A stretch of 64,000 nucleotides of DNA from Myxococcota bacterium. GTDB lineage: Bacteria; Myxococcota_A; UBA9160; SMWR01. Under the pieces are notes generated by a model. The model searched no databases and was not told where the DNA came from. It saw only the letters and a list, made by a program, of their open reading frames with translations. A program made the position numbers and the translations under genes. The stretch is from contig JBCCEW010000003.1 in the NCBI GenBank assembly GCA_039030075.1, positions 186,001 through 250,000 on the forward strand, written 5' to 3'. This document shows, one piece after another, positions 8,801 to 18,459 of this stretch (positions are counted from its first letter, which is position 1; each line of letters begins with the position of its first letter).

Positions 8801-9100
8801 TGTTTCCGTCCTCCAAGGAGTGCGAGGGCACTCCGCAGCGCAGCCCGACTCGGTGTGTAGAAGCAGCGACCCGGCCCGCCGAAAACAGCGTGGGTCGAGG
8901 CGAAGACTATCAGAGTTCGGAGCCTCAGCTCAAGCCTGAAGTGCACCTAAACCGCTGAAAATCTTCGCTTTCTTTCCTGTGCCCCTTCAGGCCAAAAAGG
9001 GTACAAGGAAAATGAACGGCCTCGAAAAAAGGTCGAGAGGTGTGTCGGCGGGGCCCCGAATTCGCCGCTCCGAACCGCCTCCGACCCCCGGAGGGAAAGC
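8801..9100. other. 300-bp divergent intergenic region
   Basis: Lies between the PEP-CTERM gene (left) and the PhyH dioxygenase (right). It holds the Shine-Dalgarno sites of both genes, one plausible leftward sigma70 promoter, and an A-rich patch around 8985-9030. No ORF, tRNA or recognised riboswitch was seen. Confidence 0.6.
8906..8933 (-). promoter_or_regulatory. Candidate sigma70 promoter of the PEP-CTERM gene
   Basis: On the reverse strand TTGAGC (8933-8928), a 16-bp spacer and GATAGT (8911-8906) give 4/6 matches at each box. Transcription would start about 100 bases upstream of the ATG at 8800. Confidence 0.3.
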
Positions 9101-9937
9101 ATGTCGACCGGCCCCGATCCGCAAGAGACCGTCGAAGCCCTGGCCGATCAAGGCTTCGTGATCCTGGAAGGCGCGATCGAGCCGGCGCTCGTCCGGCGGC
9201 TCCGCGACGCGATCCGGGAGGTCACTGCCGAGGCCGCGGCGGCCCCACGGGGCAACTCCACCGAGGGATACGCCACCCTCCGCACCTACAACCTGCTGGC
9301 GAAGGGCGCAGCCTTTCAGGAGATGCCCACCCACGAGGCCGTTCTCCCGGTGGTCGAGGGGGTGCTCGACGAGGGCTGCCTGCTCTCCGGAATGACCGCC
9401 ATCGACATGGGCCCGGGCGAGGTCCCCCAGCCCATCCATCCGGACGACCTGGTGGTCACGGCACCGCGGCCCCACCCGCCCGTCATGTGCACGTCGATCT
9501 GGGCGCTCACCGACTTCACCGAAGCCAACGGAGCCACCCGTGTGATCCCGGGCAGCCACCGCTTTCCCGGTCTCCCGGATCCAAAGGGCGAGCACGATTG
9601 GATCCCGGCCGAAATGCCGGCGGGCAGCGTCCTCTTGTTGGACGGCAGCACCTGGCACGGCGGTGGCGCGAACCAGACCTCGGACGAATGGCGCCTCGGC
9701 GTGAACGTCCAGTACTGCGCGGGTTGGTGCCGGCCGCAGCAGAACCAGTACCTCGGCGTACCGCCCGAGATCGCGCGCGGCTTCTCGGACCGGCTGCTCG
9801 AGCTCTGCGGCTACAGCCTCTACAAGGGCATCATGGGCCACATCGACGGACAGAGTCCGGCGAGCGTGTTGGGCGAAGAGCGCCTCGCGGAACGAGCCTA
9901 CGCATCCCCCCGCATGGCGGCCCTGAAGCGTCGCTAG
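9101..9937 (+). CDS. Phytanoyl-CoA dioxygenase family protein
   Basis: A 278-residue Fe(II)/2-oxoglutarate-dependent oxygenase of the PhyH family. The metal triad is His113-x-Asp115 (IHPDD) with distal His186 (STWHGGG); an Arg in EWRLGVNVQY is the likely 2-oxoglutarate anchor. VMCTSIWALTDFTEANGATRVIPGSH is characteristic of the family. GGAGGG precedes the ATG at 9101. These enzymes hydroxylate acyl-CoAs, terpenoids or small metabolites; substrate is unknown. Its stop codon overlaps that of the convergent SDR by 4 bp. A second PhyH protein lies at 18456. Confidence 0.9.
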   Translation: MSTGPDPQETVEALADQGFVILEGAIEPALVRRLRDAIREVTAEAAAAPRGNSTEGYATLRTYNLLAKGAAFQEMPTHEAVLPVVEGVLDEGCLLSGMTAIDMGPGEVPQPIHPDDLVVTAPRPHPPVMCTSIWALTDFTEANGATRVIPGSHRFPGLPDPKGEHDWIPAEMPAGSVLLLDGSTWHGGGANQTSDEWRLGVNVQYCAGWCRPQQNQYLGVPPEIARGFSDRLLELCGYSLYKGIMGHIDGQSPASVLGEERLAERAYASPRMAALKRR

Positions 9938-10686
9938 CTCGAGCTGACGCCCGCGTCGATCGACAGCACCGTGCCGTGCACGAAGCGCGCCTCGTCCGAG
10001 GCGAGGTAGGCGACCGATGCGGCGATCTCGCTCGCCTGGGCGAAGCCCCGATGCCCCGAGTACTGCTGGACCAGTTTGAAGTCCATGCCGTCGGGGAAGT
10101 CGATGTTCTGGTTGAGCGGCGTGTCGACGCCACCCGGGGCGACCGCGTTCACGCGGAGATCCGTCTTCACGTACTCCGCCGCCAGCGCACGCGTCAGCTG
10201 GACGACTCCGCCCTTCGCCGCGCAGTACCCGACGGTGTAGGCCTGACCGATCATGCCCGCGACCGACGCCACGTTCACGATCGAGCCCTTCGACTCGAGC
10301 AGGCGCGGGATCGCGGCCATGCACATGAAGGCCACGGAATCGAGGTTCAGCGCCATCAGGAAGCGCCATTGACCCTCTTCCATCTCGTGGAAGTGATGGA
10401 AGCGGCTCGCACCGGCGACGTTGGCCAGCGTGTCGAGCTGACCGTAGGCCGAGGCCGCGGCTTCGACGGCGGCGCCGCACTCGTCGAACTTCGTCAGATC
10501 GAAGCGACCACTCTCCATCTGTCCGCCTGCTTCGGCGACCGCCTTCGCCGTCTCGGCGAGTCCCTCGGCGTTGATGTCGGCGCCGAAGATGCGTCCGCCT
10601 TCCTCGGCGAAGCGCAGTGCCGTCGCGCGACCAATGCCCGAGGCGGCACCGGTAATCAGGGCAACCTTTCCTTCGAAGCGCTTCAT
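9934..10686 (-). CDS. Short-chain dehydrogenase/reductase (SDR)
   Basis: A 250-residue classical SDR. The nucleotide-binding motif is TGAASGIG (12-19), the NNAG-type motif reads NVAGA, and the catalytic residues are Ser141, Tyr154 and Lys158 (YCAAK). The C-terminal strand VHGTVLSIDAGVSSS matches the usual DGG region. It oxidises or reduces alcohols/ketones with NAD(P). AGGAGG precedes the start. It is divergent from the second P450, with only 83 bases between starts, so shared regulation is plausible. Confidence 0.92.
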   Translation of the reverse strand: MKRFEGKVALITGAASGIGRATALRFAEEGGRIFGADINAEGLAETAKAVAEAGGQMESGRFDLTKFDECGAAVEAAASAYGQLDTLANVAGASRFHHFHEMEEGQWRFLMALNLDSVAFMCMAAIPRLLESKGSIVNVASVAGMIGQAYTVGYCAAKGGVVQLTRALAAEYVKTDLRVNAVAPGGVDTPLNQNIDFPDGMDFKLVQQYSGHRGFAQASEIAASVAYLASDEARFVHGTVLSIDAGVSSS

Positions 10687-10769
10687 GGCGGTCCTCCTGG
10701 GACGTTTCGATGGCGCGGCGCACGCTAGCGCAGGGCCGTCACCGACGGTGGAGTGGTACCGTTCTCGGC

Positions 10770-11945
10770 GTGAAGGTCGACTACAACCCGTTCAGCGAAG
10801 CCATCTACGACGATCCCTTCCCCACCTACCGCGCGCTGCGCGATCACTCGCCGGTGCACTACGTGGAGGAGTTCGACTGTTGGTTCCTCTCGCGCTTCGC
10901 CGACGTCTGGGCGCTGGAACAGGACCAACGCAATCTCACGACGAAGTACGGCACGACGTCGACCCACCTGGTGATCCAGCAGACGCCGACCTCCCCCAAC
11001 CTGGCCGGACTCGATCCGCCGGAACACAACCGGGTGCGCAGCTTCTTCAATCCGGCTTTCAAGCCCGGCGCCGTTGCGACGCTCGAGCCCCAGATCCGCG
11101 GCTTCGCGCGTGACGCGATCGCCGAGCTGCAGAAAGCCGGCGGTGGATGCGGTGTCGAACTCGGCGGCAAGGTCTCGTCGCGGGTGGTCTGCACGCTGAT
11201 CGGGCTGCCCCTCGAAGACGCCGACCGGATCCAGGAGTGGGTGAACCTCTACTTCGATCGCGAACCCGGCCAACGCGGCAGCACGAAGCGCGGGATCCAG
11301 GCCGCGAAGGAACTCGCGATCTACCTGTTCCAGACCTCGAAGCGCATGCGCAGCGAGGGCGCGCCCGAAGGCAGCGTGATGCAGAAACTCCACCAGGAGG
11401 AGCTGAACGGCGAGAAGCTCGACGACATGGGCATCGCGATCCAGCTCAACATGCTGGTGATCGGCGGCACCGAGACCTTCCCCAAAGTGTTCTCGGCGAC
11501 CCTCGACCGCCTGGCCCAGAACCCGGATCAGCGCGCTGCCTGCGTCGCCGACCCGGGCCTCGCGGCCGATGCCTTCTACGAAGCCCTGCGCATCGACATG
11601 CCCACCCAGATGCTGGGTCGCACGATCGTGAACGACTTCGAGTTCCAGGGGCACACGCTGCGCGGCGGCAGCCGCTTGCTCTTCTTGTGGGGATCGGCGA
11701 ACCGGGACGAGCGCGAGTTCGAGGAGCCGGACCGCTACGACGTCACGCGGCGCGCCCCCCGCATCCTCTCCTTCGGACACGGGCAACACATGTGCCTGGG
11801 CGCGCACGTGGCGAAGCTCGAGGGCCGCATCCTCGTCGAGGAAGTGCTGTCCGCGTTCCCCGAGTACCGCGTCGACGCCGCGAACACGAAGCGCATGCGC
11901 TCCGAGTTCTTCCGCGCCTACACCGAGCTGCCGATCCGCGTCTGA
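10770..11945 (+). CDS. Cytochrome P450 (second paralogue)
   Basis: A 391-residue P450 closely related to the one at 5966. From the GTG at 10770 the proteins align without offset: DYNPFSE at the N-terminus, I-helix IGGTET (231-236), ExxR Glu271/Arg274, and haem loop FGHGQHMCLG with Cys342, all at identical residue numbers. That is the main reason for choosing this GTG over an in-frame ATG at 10710, since no convincing RBS precedes either. It likely hydroxylates a hydrophobic substrate. The paralogue pair flanks PhyH and SDR genes, hinting at a local oxidative pathway. Confidence 0.93.
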   Translation: MKVDYNPFSEAIYDDPFPTYRALRDHSPVHYVEEFDCWFLSRFADVWALEQDQRNLTTKYGTTSTHLVIQQTPTSPNLAGLDPPEHNRVRSFFNPAFKPGAVATLEPQIRGFARDAIAELQKAGGGCGVELGGKVSSRVVCTLIGLPLEDADRIQEWVNLYFDREPGQRGSTKRGIQAAKELAIYLFQTSKRMRSEGAPEGSVMQKLHQEELNGEKLDDMGIAIQLNMLVIGGTETFPKVFSATLDRLAQNPDQRAACVADPGLAADAFYEALRIDMPTQMLGRTIVNDFEFQGHTLRGGSRLLFLWGSANRDEREFEEPDRYDVTRRAPRILSFGHGQHMCLGAHVAKLEGRILVEEVLSAFPEYRVDAANTKRMRSEFFRAYTELPIRV

Positions 11946-11969
11946 GCGCGGGCGGCTTCACCCGTCGCG

Positions 11970-12332
11970 TCAGGTGGGGTCGGGCTCGAGCCCGCCCAGC
12001 AGGTTCACGAGCACCACGCCGGCCTCGACGCGCGCCTCGAAGGGCTCGAGGCGATCCCCCGTGCAGGGACCGGCGATGCAATGCCCGTCGTCCTTGCGGA
12101 AGAGGGCGCCGTGGGTCGCGCAGACCAGGTGTTCGCCCTCGCGGTCGAGGAAGTCGTCGGGGCGCAGATCGAGGGGCGTCCCGCGGTGCGGGCAGCGGTT
12201 CTCGAAGACCCGCACGACGTCGCCCTCGCGCAGCACGATCACCCGCTGCGCGCCGTCGCCCCCGTCCACCACGAAACCCCGCGCCCCCGGATCCGGCAGG
12301 TCGTCGAGGCGGCACACCGCGGTCTCGAGCAT
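11970..12332 (-). CDS. Rieske [2Fe-2S] ferredoxin-like protein
   Basis: A 120-residue single-domain Rieske protein. Cluster ligands are Cys47-x-His49 (CPHRG) and Cys71-x2-His74 (CATHG). The GHCIAGPCTGDRLEPFEARVEAG segment is the usual proline-loop/basal-domain end. Small soluble Rieske proteins act as electron carriers for oxygenases, or as accessory subunits. It lies eight bases downstream of the enoyl-CoA isomerase gene in the same direction, and next to a P450 and SDR. Which oxygenase it serves cannot be told. Confidence 0.9.
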   Translation of the reverse strand: MLETAVCRLDDLPDPGARGFVVDGGDGAQRVIVLREGDVVRVFENRCPHRGTPLDLRPDDFLDREGEHLVCATHGALFRKDDGHCIAGPCTGDRLEPFEARVEAGVVLVNLLGGLEPDPT

Positions 12333-12340
12333 CGGGCGCG

Positions 12341-13003
12341 CTACTCGCCGAAGGTCTTCGACAGCGCCGCGAGCGCCTGCGGGTACATGCCTTCCTTCAG
12401 CACCGTCATGACCGGATCGGCCTTCGGTGCGTACTCGGCGGCCACGGCGGTCGCCGCGGCGACCAGTTCGGGCTCGGGCACGACGCGATCGACGATGCGC
12501 GCCTCGAGGGCACGCTCGGCCGGGTAGCGGGTGCCGGTGACGATGACCTCGTGTGCCGTCTGGCGCGGCAGACGCGCCTGGATGATCGCGGTCATGCCCG
12601 GATGCAGCGGCGCCTTCATGTCGATCTCGGGCATGCAGAAGAAGCCGCGCTCGGAGCGCATCAGCCGGGCATCGTGGGCGAGAGCGATCTGGGCACCGGC
12701 GCCGAACGCATGGCCGTTCAGCGCGGCCACGGTGAAGGCCGGGAACACCAGGATGCGCCTCATCACCGCGAGCACCGTGTTCAGGTAGGCGGGGACGTCG
12801 GGGCAGCCCGTCATGTACTCCACGTCCAGGCCGTTCGAGTAGAACTTCCCGCTGCCGGTGGTGACGAGGGCCTTGGGCCCGGACGCCTTCTCCACCTCGT
12901 CGAGGGCCGTGTTCCAGGCCGCCACGAAGTCCGGGTGGAAGCGATTCTCTCCAGAGTCCATCTGCAGGACGAAGACATCGCCCTCGCGGCGCAGGTCGAT
13001 CAT
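12341..13003 (-). CDS. Enoyl-CoA isomerase-like crotonase
   Basis: A 220-residue crotonase-fold protein, shorter than most hydratases. Features such as ENRFHPDF near the N-terminus, GSGKFYSNGLDVEYM for the oxyanion hole, and GHAFGAGAQIALAHDARLMRSERGFFCMPEIDM resemble plant and peroxisomal delta3-delta2-enoyl-CoA isomerases. Those enzymes shift double bonds during beta-oxidation of unsaturated acyl chains. The assignment to isomerase rather than hydratase rests on these similarities and on the short length. It is probably co-transcribed with the Rieske protein downstream. Confidence 0.82.
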   Translation of the reverse strand: MIDLRREGDVFVLQMDSGENRFHPDFVAAWNTALDEVEKASGPKALVTTGSGKFYSNGLDVEYMTGCPDVPAYLNTVLAVMRRILVFPAFTVAALNGHAFGAGAQIALAHDARLMRSERGFFCMPEIDMKAPLHPGMTAIIQARLPRQTAHEVIVTGTRYPAERALEARIVDRVVPEPELVAAATAVAAEYAPKADPVMTVLKEGMYPQALAALSKTFGE

Positions 13004-13167
13004 GGGGGCTCCTTCGCGGACGCGAAACGCGCGGATGCTATCGCGTCTCGTGCGCCCCCCGCGGCTGCGCGTCTCCGCTTCGCAGGGGTCGACGCGGGGA
13101 CCCGACGGAGTTCGGTAGACTGCGCCGTCCCCACTCCTGGGGCCGAACGCCCGTCGGCACCCGCACC

Positions 13168-14523
13168 ATGGTCGATACCCACGTCGAAGAGAGCCTCGGG
13201 GCCAACCCCGGGGACGCCGCCCTCAATCCCGCCGATCAGGTGGCGATGGGCGTGCCCGCCTCCAAAGCCCCGGGCTTCCTGGGCTCGTCGCGCGGTCGTG
13301 CGTTTCGCGCGCTGGCCCACCGCCCGTATCGGCTGCTGTTCTCCGCGTTCCTGGTGAACCAGACCGGCTTCTGGCTGTCCCACCTCGGCATGCAGGGCCT
13401 GATGGCCGCAAAGAGCGGCAACGACCCGCTGTGGCTCGGCTGGCTCTTCTTCGCGCTCTTCATCCCAGCCTTCGCCCTCGCCCCACTGGCGGGCGTGACC
13501 GCCGACCGGTACGACCGCAAGCGGATCATGCTGGTGAGCTACGCGGGTATCGCCGCGCTCTCGGCGGTGCTGGCTGCGCTCACCGCCACCGACGCGATCA
13601 CCCCGCTCTCCCTGCTCTCGATCGGGTTCGGAATGGGCCTGTGCTTCTGCTTCTCGGGTCCGGCGAGCTACGCGCTCGCCGCCAACACGGTCCCGCCCGA
13701 GGACATGCCGAGCGCCGTCTCGCTCCAGTCGGCGGCGAACAACCTGACGCGCGTGGTCGGGCCGATGGCGGTAGCACCGATCATCGCGACCGGGCGTTTC
13801 GAGTGGGCTTTCATGGCGTTCGTCGTGGCGGCCACGATTGCTGGCGGACTCACCGCGGCGATGCGCGTGCGGCCCTACACACCAGAACCCAGCGAAGGCG
13901 GCATCCTCGCCCGGCTGGCCGGCGGCTTCCGTCACGCGAGCGAGCGCAAACCCGCGGTTCCGGCCCTCAGCGTGGTCGCAGTGCTGTCGCTCTTCGGCGT
14001 CTCCCACGCGGTGGTGCTGCCCGTTTTCGCCGAGGAGGTGCTCGGCAACCTCGACGCCTTCGCCTGGATCGTCGTCTCGACCGGGGCCGGCGCGGTCCTC
14101 GGCGCACTCACGATCGGCTACCGGCGCAGTGATCCCACGCTGGCGAGCTCGGTGTGGGTGATGCTCGCCTATTCCGGTGCCCTCGCCGCCTTCGCCGTTT
14201 CCACGTCTCTCTGGGCCGCGCTCCTCACCCAGTTCGTCCTGGGATGGTGCTACTTCGCGATCATGACGAGCCTGCAGACGCTGGTGCAGCAGCTCGTCGA
14301 CGAGTCGAAGCGCGGCCGGGTGATGAGCCTCTTCCAGGTGGCCTGGGCCGGCCTGGTGCCGTGGGGCGGGCTGGCGCTCGGCGCCGCCGCGGGCTCCTTC
14401 GGCGTCGTCCCCACGCTGCTGGCGGGTGCCGCCGTTTGCGCGGTCTACGCCATCGGCATCGGACTGTGGTCGCGCCAATCCGCCTGGGCCGGCCTGCCGG
14501 CGTCCCAGGAAGGGGTGTACTAG
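13168..14523 (+). CDS. MFS transporter (DHA3/EntS-like)
   Basis: A 451-residue integral membrane protein with about 12 predicted membrane spans after a 45-residue cytoplasmic head. The MFS motif A region reads GVTADRYDRKRIML between spans 2 and 3. The overall layout, with NLTRVVGPMAVAPI and SKRGRVMSLFQVAW, matches the DHA3 drug/siderophore exporter group. It likely exports a small hydrophobic compound by proton antiport. The gene ends 10 bases before gpmI, so the two may share a transcript. No SD is obvious at ATG 13168; a later ATG at 13246 is an alternative start. Confidence 0.85.
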   Translation: MVDTHVEESLGANPGDAALNPADQVAMGVPASKAPGFLGSSRGRAFRALAHRPYRLLFSAFLVNQTGFWLSHLGMQGLMAAKSGNDPLWLGWLFFALFIPAFALAPLAGVTADRYDRKRIMLVSYAGIAALSAVLAALTATDAITPLSLLSIGFGMGLCFCFSGPASYALAANTVPPEDMPSAVSLQSAANNLTRVVGPMAVAPIIATGRFEWAFMAFVVAATIAGGLTAAMRVRPYTPEPSEGGILARLAGGFRHASERKPAVPALSVVAVLSLFGVSHAVVLPVFAEEVLGNLDAFAWIVVSTGAGAVLGALTIGYRRSDPTLASSVWVMLAYSGALAAFAVSTSLWAALLTQFVLGWCYFAIMTSLQTLVQQLVDESKRGRVMSLFQVAWAGLVPWGGLALGAAAGSFGVVPTLLAGAAVCAVYAIGIGLWSRQSAWAGLPASQEGVY

Positions 14524-14533
14524 AAACCCGTCG

Positions 14534-16180
<1,647 letters not shown>

Positions 16181-16211
16181 CCGAGCCGACGCGCCGCGCA
16201 GGTGGGATGTC

Positions 16212-16228
16212 CAGCGCGTGACGCGCTG
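16212..16228. terminator. Palindrome CAGCGCGT-G-ACGCGCTG after gpmI
   Basis: A 17-bp palindrome can fold into a 7-bp stem with a 3-nt loop 32 bases beyond the gpmI stop. There is no T-run, so it may be a weak terminator or a protein-binding site. Confidence 0.3.
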
Positions 16229-16262
16229 CGTCCGTGGCGTTCGCGCCCGGCTGTACCGTTTG

Positions 16263-16292
16263 TTGACAGCCGGTCGACTCCCCGTCTAGCGT
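16263..16292 (+). promoter_or_regulatory. Candidate promoter TTGACA-N18-TAGCGT
   Basis: A perfect -35 consensus at 16263-16268 and a weak -10 at 16287-16292 lie about 35 bases before the ATG of the outer-membrane protein gene. The -35 is partly within a GGCTGT/ACAGCC inverted repeat (16249-16271). Confidence 0.45.
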
Positions 16293-16326
16293 CGTTCGCA
16301 CTGTCCCCCCACCCGAGGTGCCCTCT

Positions 16327-17712
16327 ATGCGATTTCCGCGATTCCTCGCGGTTTGCGCCTTGCTCGTTCCTTGTTCGGTCGCCGCCGGCGACCTCGAGGA
16401 TCTGTTTCCCGGCGTCATCCAGCAGGCGCAGCTCAGCTCGCAGCAAGTGGGCTTCGCGCCCACGGTGACCTTCACGGGAGGCACCGACTCCGGCACCTTC
16501 ACGGCGGACGGCGGCCAGTTCGTCGTGGGGACCGTCGACCCGGTGGCCAGTGTCGCGAGCCTGTCCAGTCAGATCTCGGGGCAGTTCCAGCGCTTCCCGC
16601 TCGGATCCACGGTGGCGGCCTTCACCTTCGAGTTCGACCCGGAGCTGAACGTCTTCAATCGCTCGACGCAGGGCCTCGGGCCGCTGCTCTCCGAGCGCGC
16701 TCAGACCACCGGCCAGGGCAAGATCAACATGGCCTTCTCGTACTCGCGGGTGGCGTTCAGCGTGTTCGAGGGCAACGACCTCGACCGCATCCCGATCGAC
16801 CTGTCGGGACTGAACTTCACCATCCTCGGTGGCTCCTCGCCGGGAGCCAGTCAGCTGAACTTCCAGGGCGGCGGCACCCTCCTCGACTTCAACCAGGACG
16901 TGAACCTCGGGCCCGGCTCCCAGATCGTCTTCGGCGACACCGGCGGCGGCACGATCGGAACGCCCGGTGGCGAGCTCGTCGGTTTCCACACCTCGGGATT
17001 CGGGGGCGGCAGCGTGGGCGTGCCGAACGTCCAGGCCTTCCTCGACGCCGAGCTCGACGTCGACGTGTTCGCCTTCTTCCTCAACTACGGCGTGACCGAC
17101 TGGCTCGACGTCGGAGCGGTGGTCCCGCTGCTCAACATCGATGCCTCGGGTCAGGGCACGATCTATGGCCTGACGGACACGGCGGGCAACCCGATCATCG
17201 TCCGGACCTTCCGGGAGCGGGACAACACCTTCGGCTTCGGCGACGTCACGGTTCGCGGTAAGGCGCGCCTGCTCACCAGCGAGTTCATCGACGCCGCCCT
17301 GCGGGCCGACGTCACGATCCCGACCGGCGACGAGGACGACCTGCGCGGCTTCGGCAGCCCGGCCTTCGGCCCGACCCTGATCTTCTCGAAGAACTTCGGC
17401 CTGATCTCGCCCCACGCGAACGCGGGCCTCCAGTTCCGCACCGATGACACGGACCTCCACCAGTTCCGCTGGGCGGGCGGCGTCGACATCCAGCCCCACG
17501 AGCTGATCACCCTCACCGGAGACGTCATCGGCGAGCACCTGATCAACCGGGGCGAGGACATCGGCAAGGACATCTTCGCCGTCTCGGCGGGCCTGAAGAT
17601 CAACCCCTGGAGCCGGCTCGTGATCGCCGCCAACGTCGTTTTCCGCTTGAACGACCAGGGGTTGCGGGCCGACTACATCCCCTCGGGAACGATCGAGTAC
17701 ACCTTCCGCTGA
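16327..17712 (+). CDS. Outer-membrane beta-barrel protein (transporter-like, MetA-pathway-type)
   Basis: A 461-residue protein with a cleavable signal peptide (FLAVCALLVPCSVAAG). The C-terminal half alternates amphipathic strands typical of outer-membrane barrels, including GFGDVTVRGKARLL, ALRADVTIPTGDEDDLRGFG and FGPTLIFSKNFG, and ends in GTIEYTFR. These blocks recall the PF13557 'transporter' family, once linked to phenol-degradation loci; function is unproven. An unusual Gly/Ser/Thr-rich region (about residues 40-230) precedes the barrel. The ATG at 16327 has GAGG eight bases upstream. A hydrophobic-compound uptake role would fit the neighbourhood. Confidence 0.75.
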   Translation: MRFPRFLAVCALLVPCSVAAGDLEDLFPGVIQQAQLSSQQVGFAPTVTFTGGTDSGTFTADGGQFVVGTVDPVASVASLSSQISGQFQRFPLGSTVAAFTFEFDPELNVFNRSTQGLGPLLSERAQTTGQGKINMAFSYSRVAFSVFEGNDLDRIPIDLSGLNFTILGGSSPGASQLNFQGGGTLLDFNQDVNLGPGSQIVFGDTGGGTIGTPGGELVGFHTSGFGGGSVGVPNVQAFLDAELDVDVFAFFLNYGVTDWLDVGAVVPLLNIDASGQGTIYGLTDTAGNPIIVRTFRERDNTFGFGDVTVRGKARLLTSEFIDAALRADVTIPTGDEDDLRGFGSPAFGPTLIFSKNFGLISPHANAGLQFRTDDTDLHQFRWAGGVDIQPHELITLTGDVIGEHLINRGEDIGKDIFAVSAGLKINPWSRLVIAANVVFRLNDQGLRADYIPSGTIEYTFR

Positions 17713-17745
17713 GACTCTGCTGACACAACTGGGGCTTCCCGACCA

Positions 17746-17763
17746 CTCCTGCCAGCGCAGGAG
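17746..17763 (+). promoter_or_regulatory. Hairpin CTCCTGC-CAGC-GCAGGAG covering the Shine-Dalgarno
   Basis: A perfect 7-bp stem with a 4-nt loop contains most of the GGAGGG ribosome-binding site (17760-17765) of the following PEP-CTERM gene. Outer arms GAGAC (17711-17715) and GTCTC (17765-17769) can also pair. The SD is thus probably occluded unless the hairpin is opened. Confidence 0.45.
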
Positions 17764-17769
17764 GGTCTC

Positions 17770-18459
17770 ATGCGGAAGCAGCAGTGGTGCAAGCAGGGTG
17801 CAGCGGTTCTCGCCCTCGGATTTCTTTCGGTGGCGCTGGCCGCCCCGGCCGGGGCGCTCTCGTCCTTCGGCTTCAGCCAAGCCAGTAGCGACTCGACGCC
17901 GGCCGAATGGCTGGGGGCGACGCTCTCCTACGAGGTCGTGGATCTCCAGACCTTCACGCTGTCCGTCCGCAACGACACGGCCGGCGCGACCGCCTTCGAC
18001 ATCTCCCACGTCTTCTTCAACGTGGGCGATCAGGTTGGCTACCTGAACCTGGTGGAAGCGGTCAGCTCGGTGAACGGCACGAACACCGGCGCCTGGTCCG
18101 TGGGCGACTACGGCTACGACCGCACCACCGCCTTCTTCGGCAACTTCGACCAGTCGCTGCGGACCGCGCCCGGTGCCAGCGCGACCGAGCGCATCGCCCC
18201 CGGCGAGACCCAGAGCTTCACGTTGCAGATGAACTGCGACTACAGCGCCTGCGATTTCGACGCCCTGCTCGGCGATCTGAGCGCAGGCGGCTACGGCCAG
18301 GCCCATGCGGCTCTGCGCTTCACCTACGGGCCGAACCTCGACGCCGCCTTCGGCGCGATCACGAACCTCGGCACCACCGTGGTTCCGGAGCCTTCGACGG
18401 GCCTGTTGATGGCGACCGGGCTGGCCGCCTGGGGCCTGCGCCGACGCACCCGCGCCTAG
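17770..18459 (+). CDS. PEP-CTERM sorting-domain protein
   Basis: A 229-residue exported protein. Its signal peptide (VLALGFLSVALAAPAGA) ends near residue 30. The C-terminus has VPEPSTG, a hydrophobic helix (LLMATGLAAWGL) and RRRTRA, a canonical PEP-CTERM exosortase signal. The mature domain is a Ser/Thr- and aromatic-rich beta domain (LSYEVVDLQTFTLSVRNDT) with two Cys (DYSACDF and MNCDY) that could form a disulphide; the family is unrecognised. GGAGGG lies five bases before the ATG and within a hairpin. It is probably surface-attached. Confidence 0.88.
   Translation: MRKQQWCKQGAAVLALGFLSVALAAPAGALSSFGFSQASSDSTPAEWLGATLSYEVVDLQTFTLSVRNDTAGATAFDISHVFFNVGDQVGYLNLVEAVSSVNGTNTGAWSVGDYGYDRTTAFFGNFDQSLRTAPGASATERIAPGETQSFTLQMNCDYSACDFDALLGDLSAGGYGQAHAALRFTYGPNLDAAFGAITNLGTTVVPEPSTGLLMATGLAAWGLRRRTRA

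Noticed and set aside
8934-8947. GG-N10-GC on the reverse strand as a sigma54 promoter of the PEP-CTERM gene
   Set aside because: Only the dinucleotides fit; TGGCAC and TTGC elements are poor, so it may be chance.
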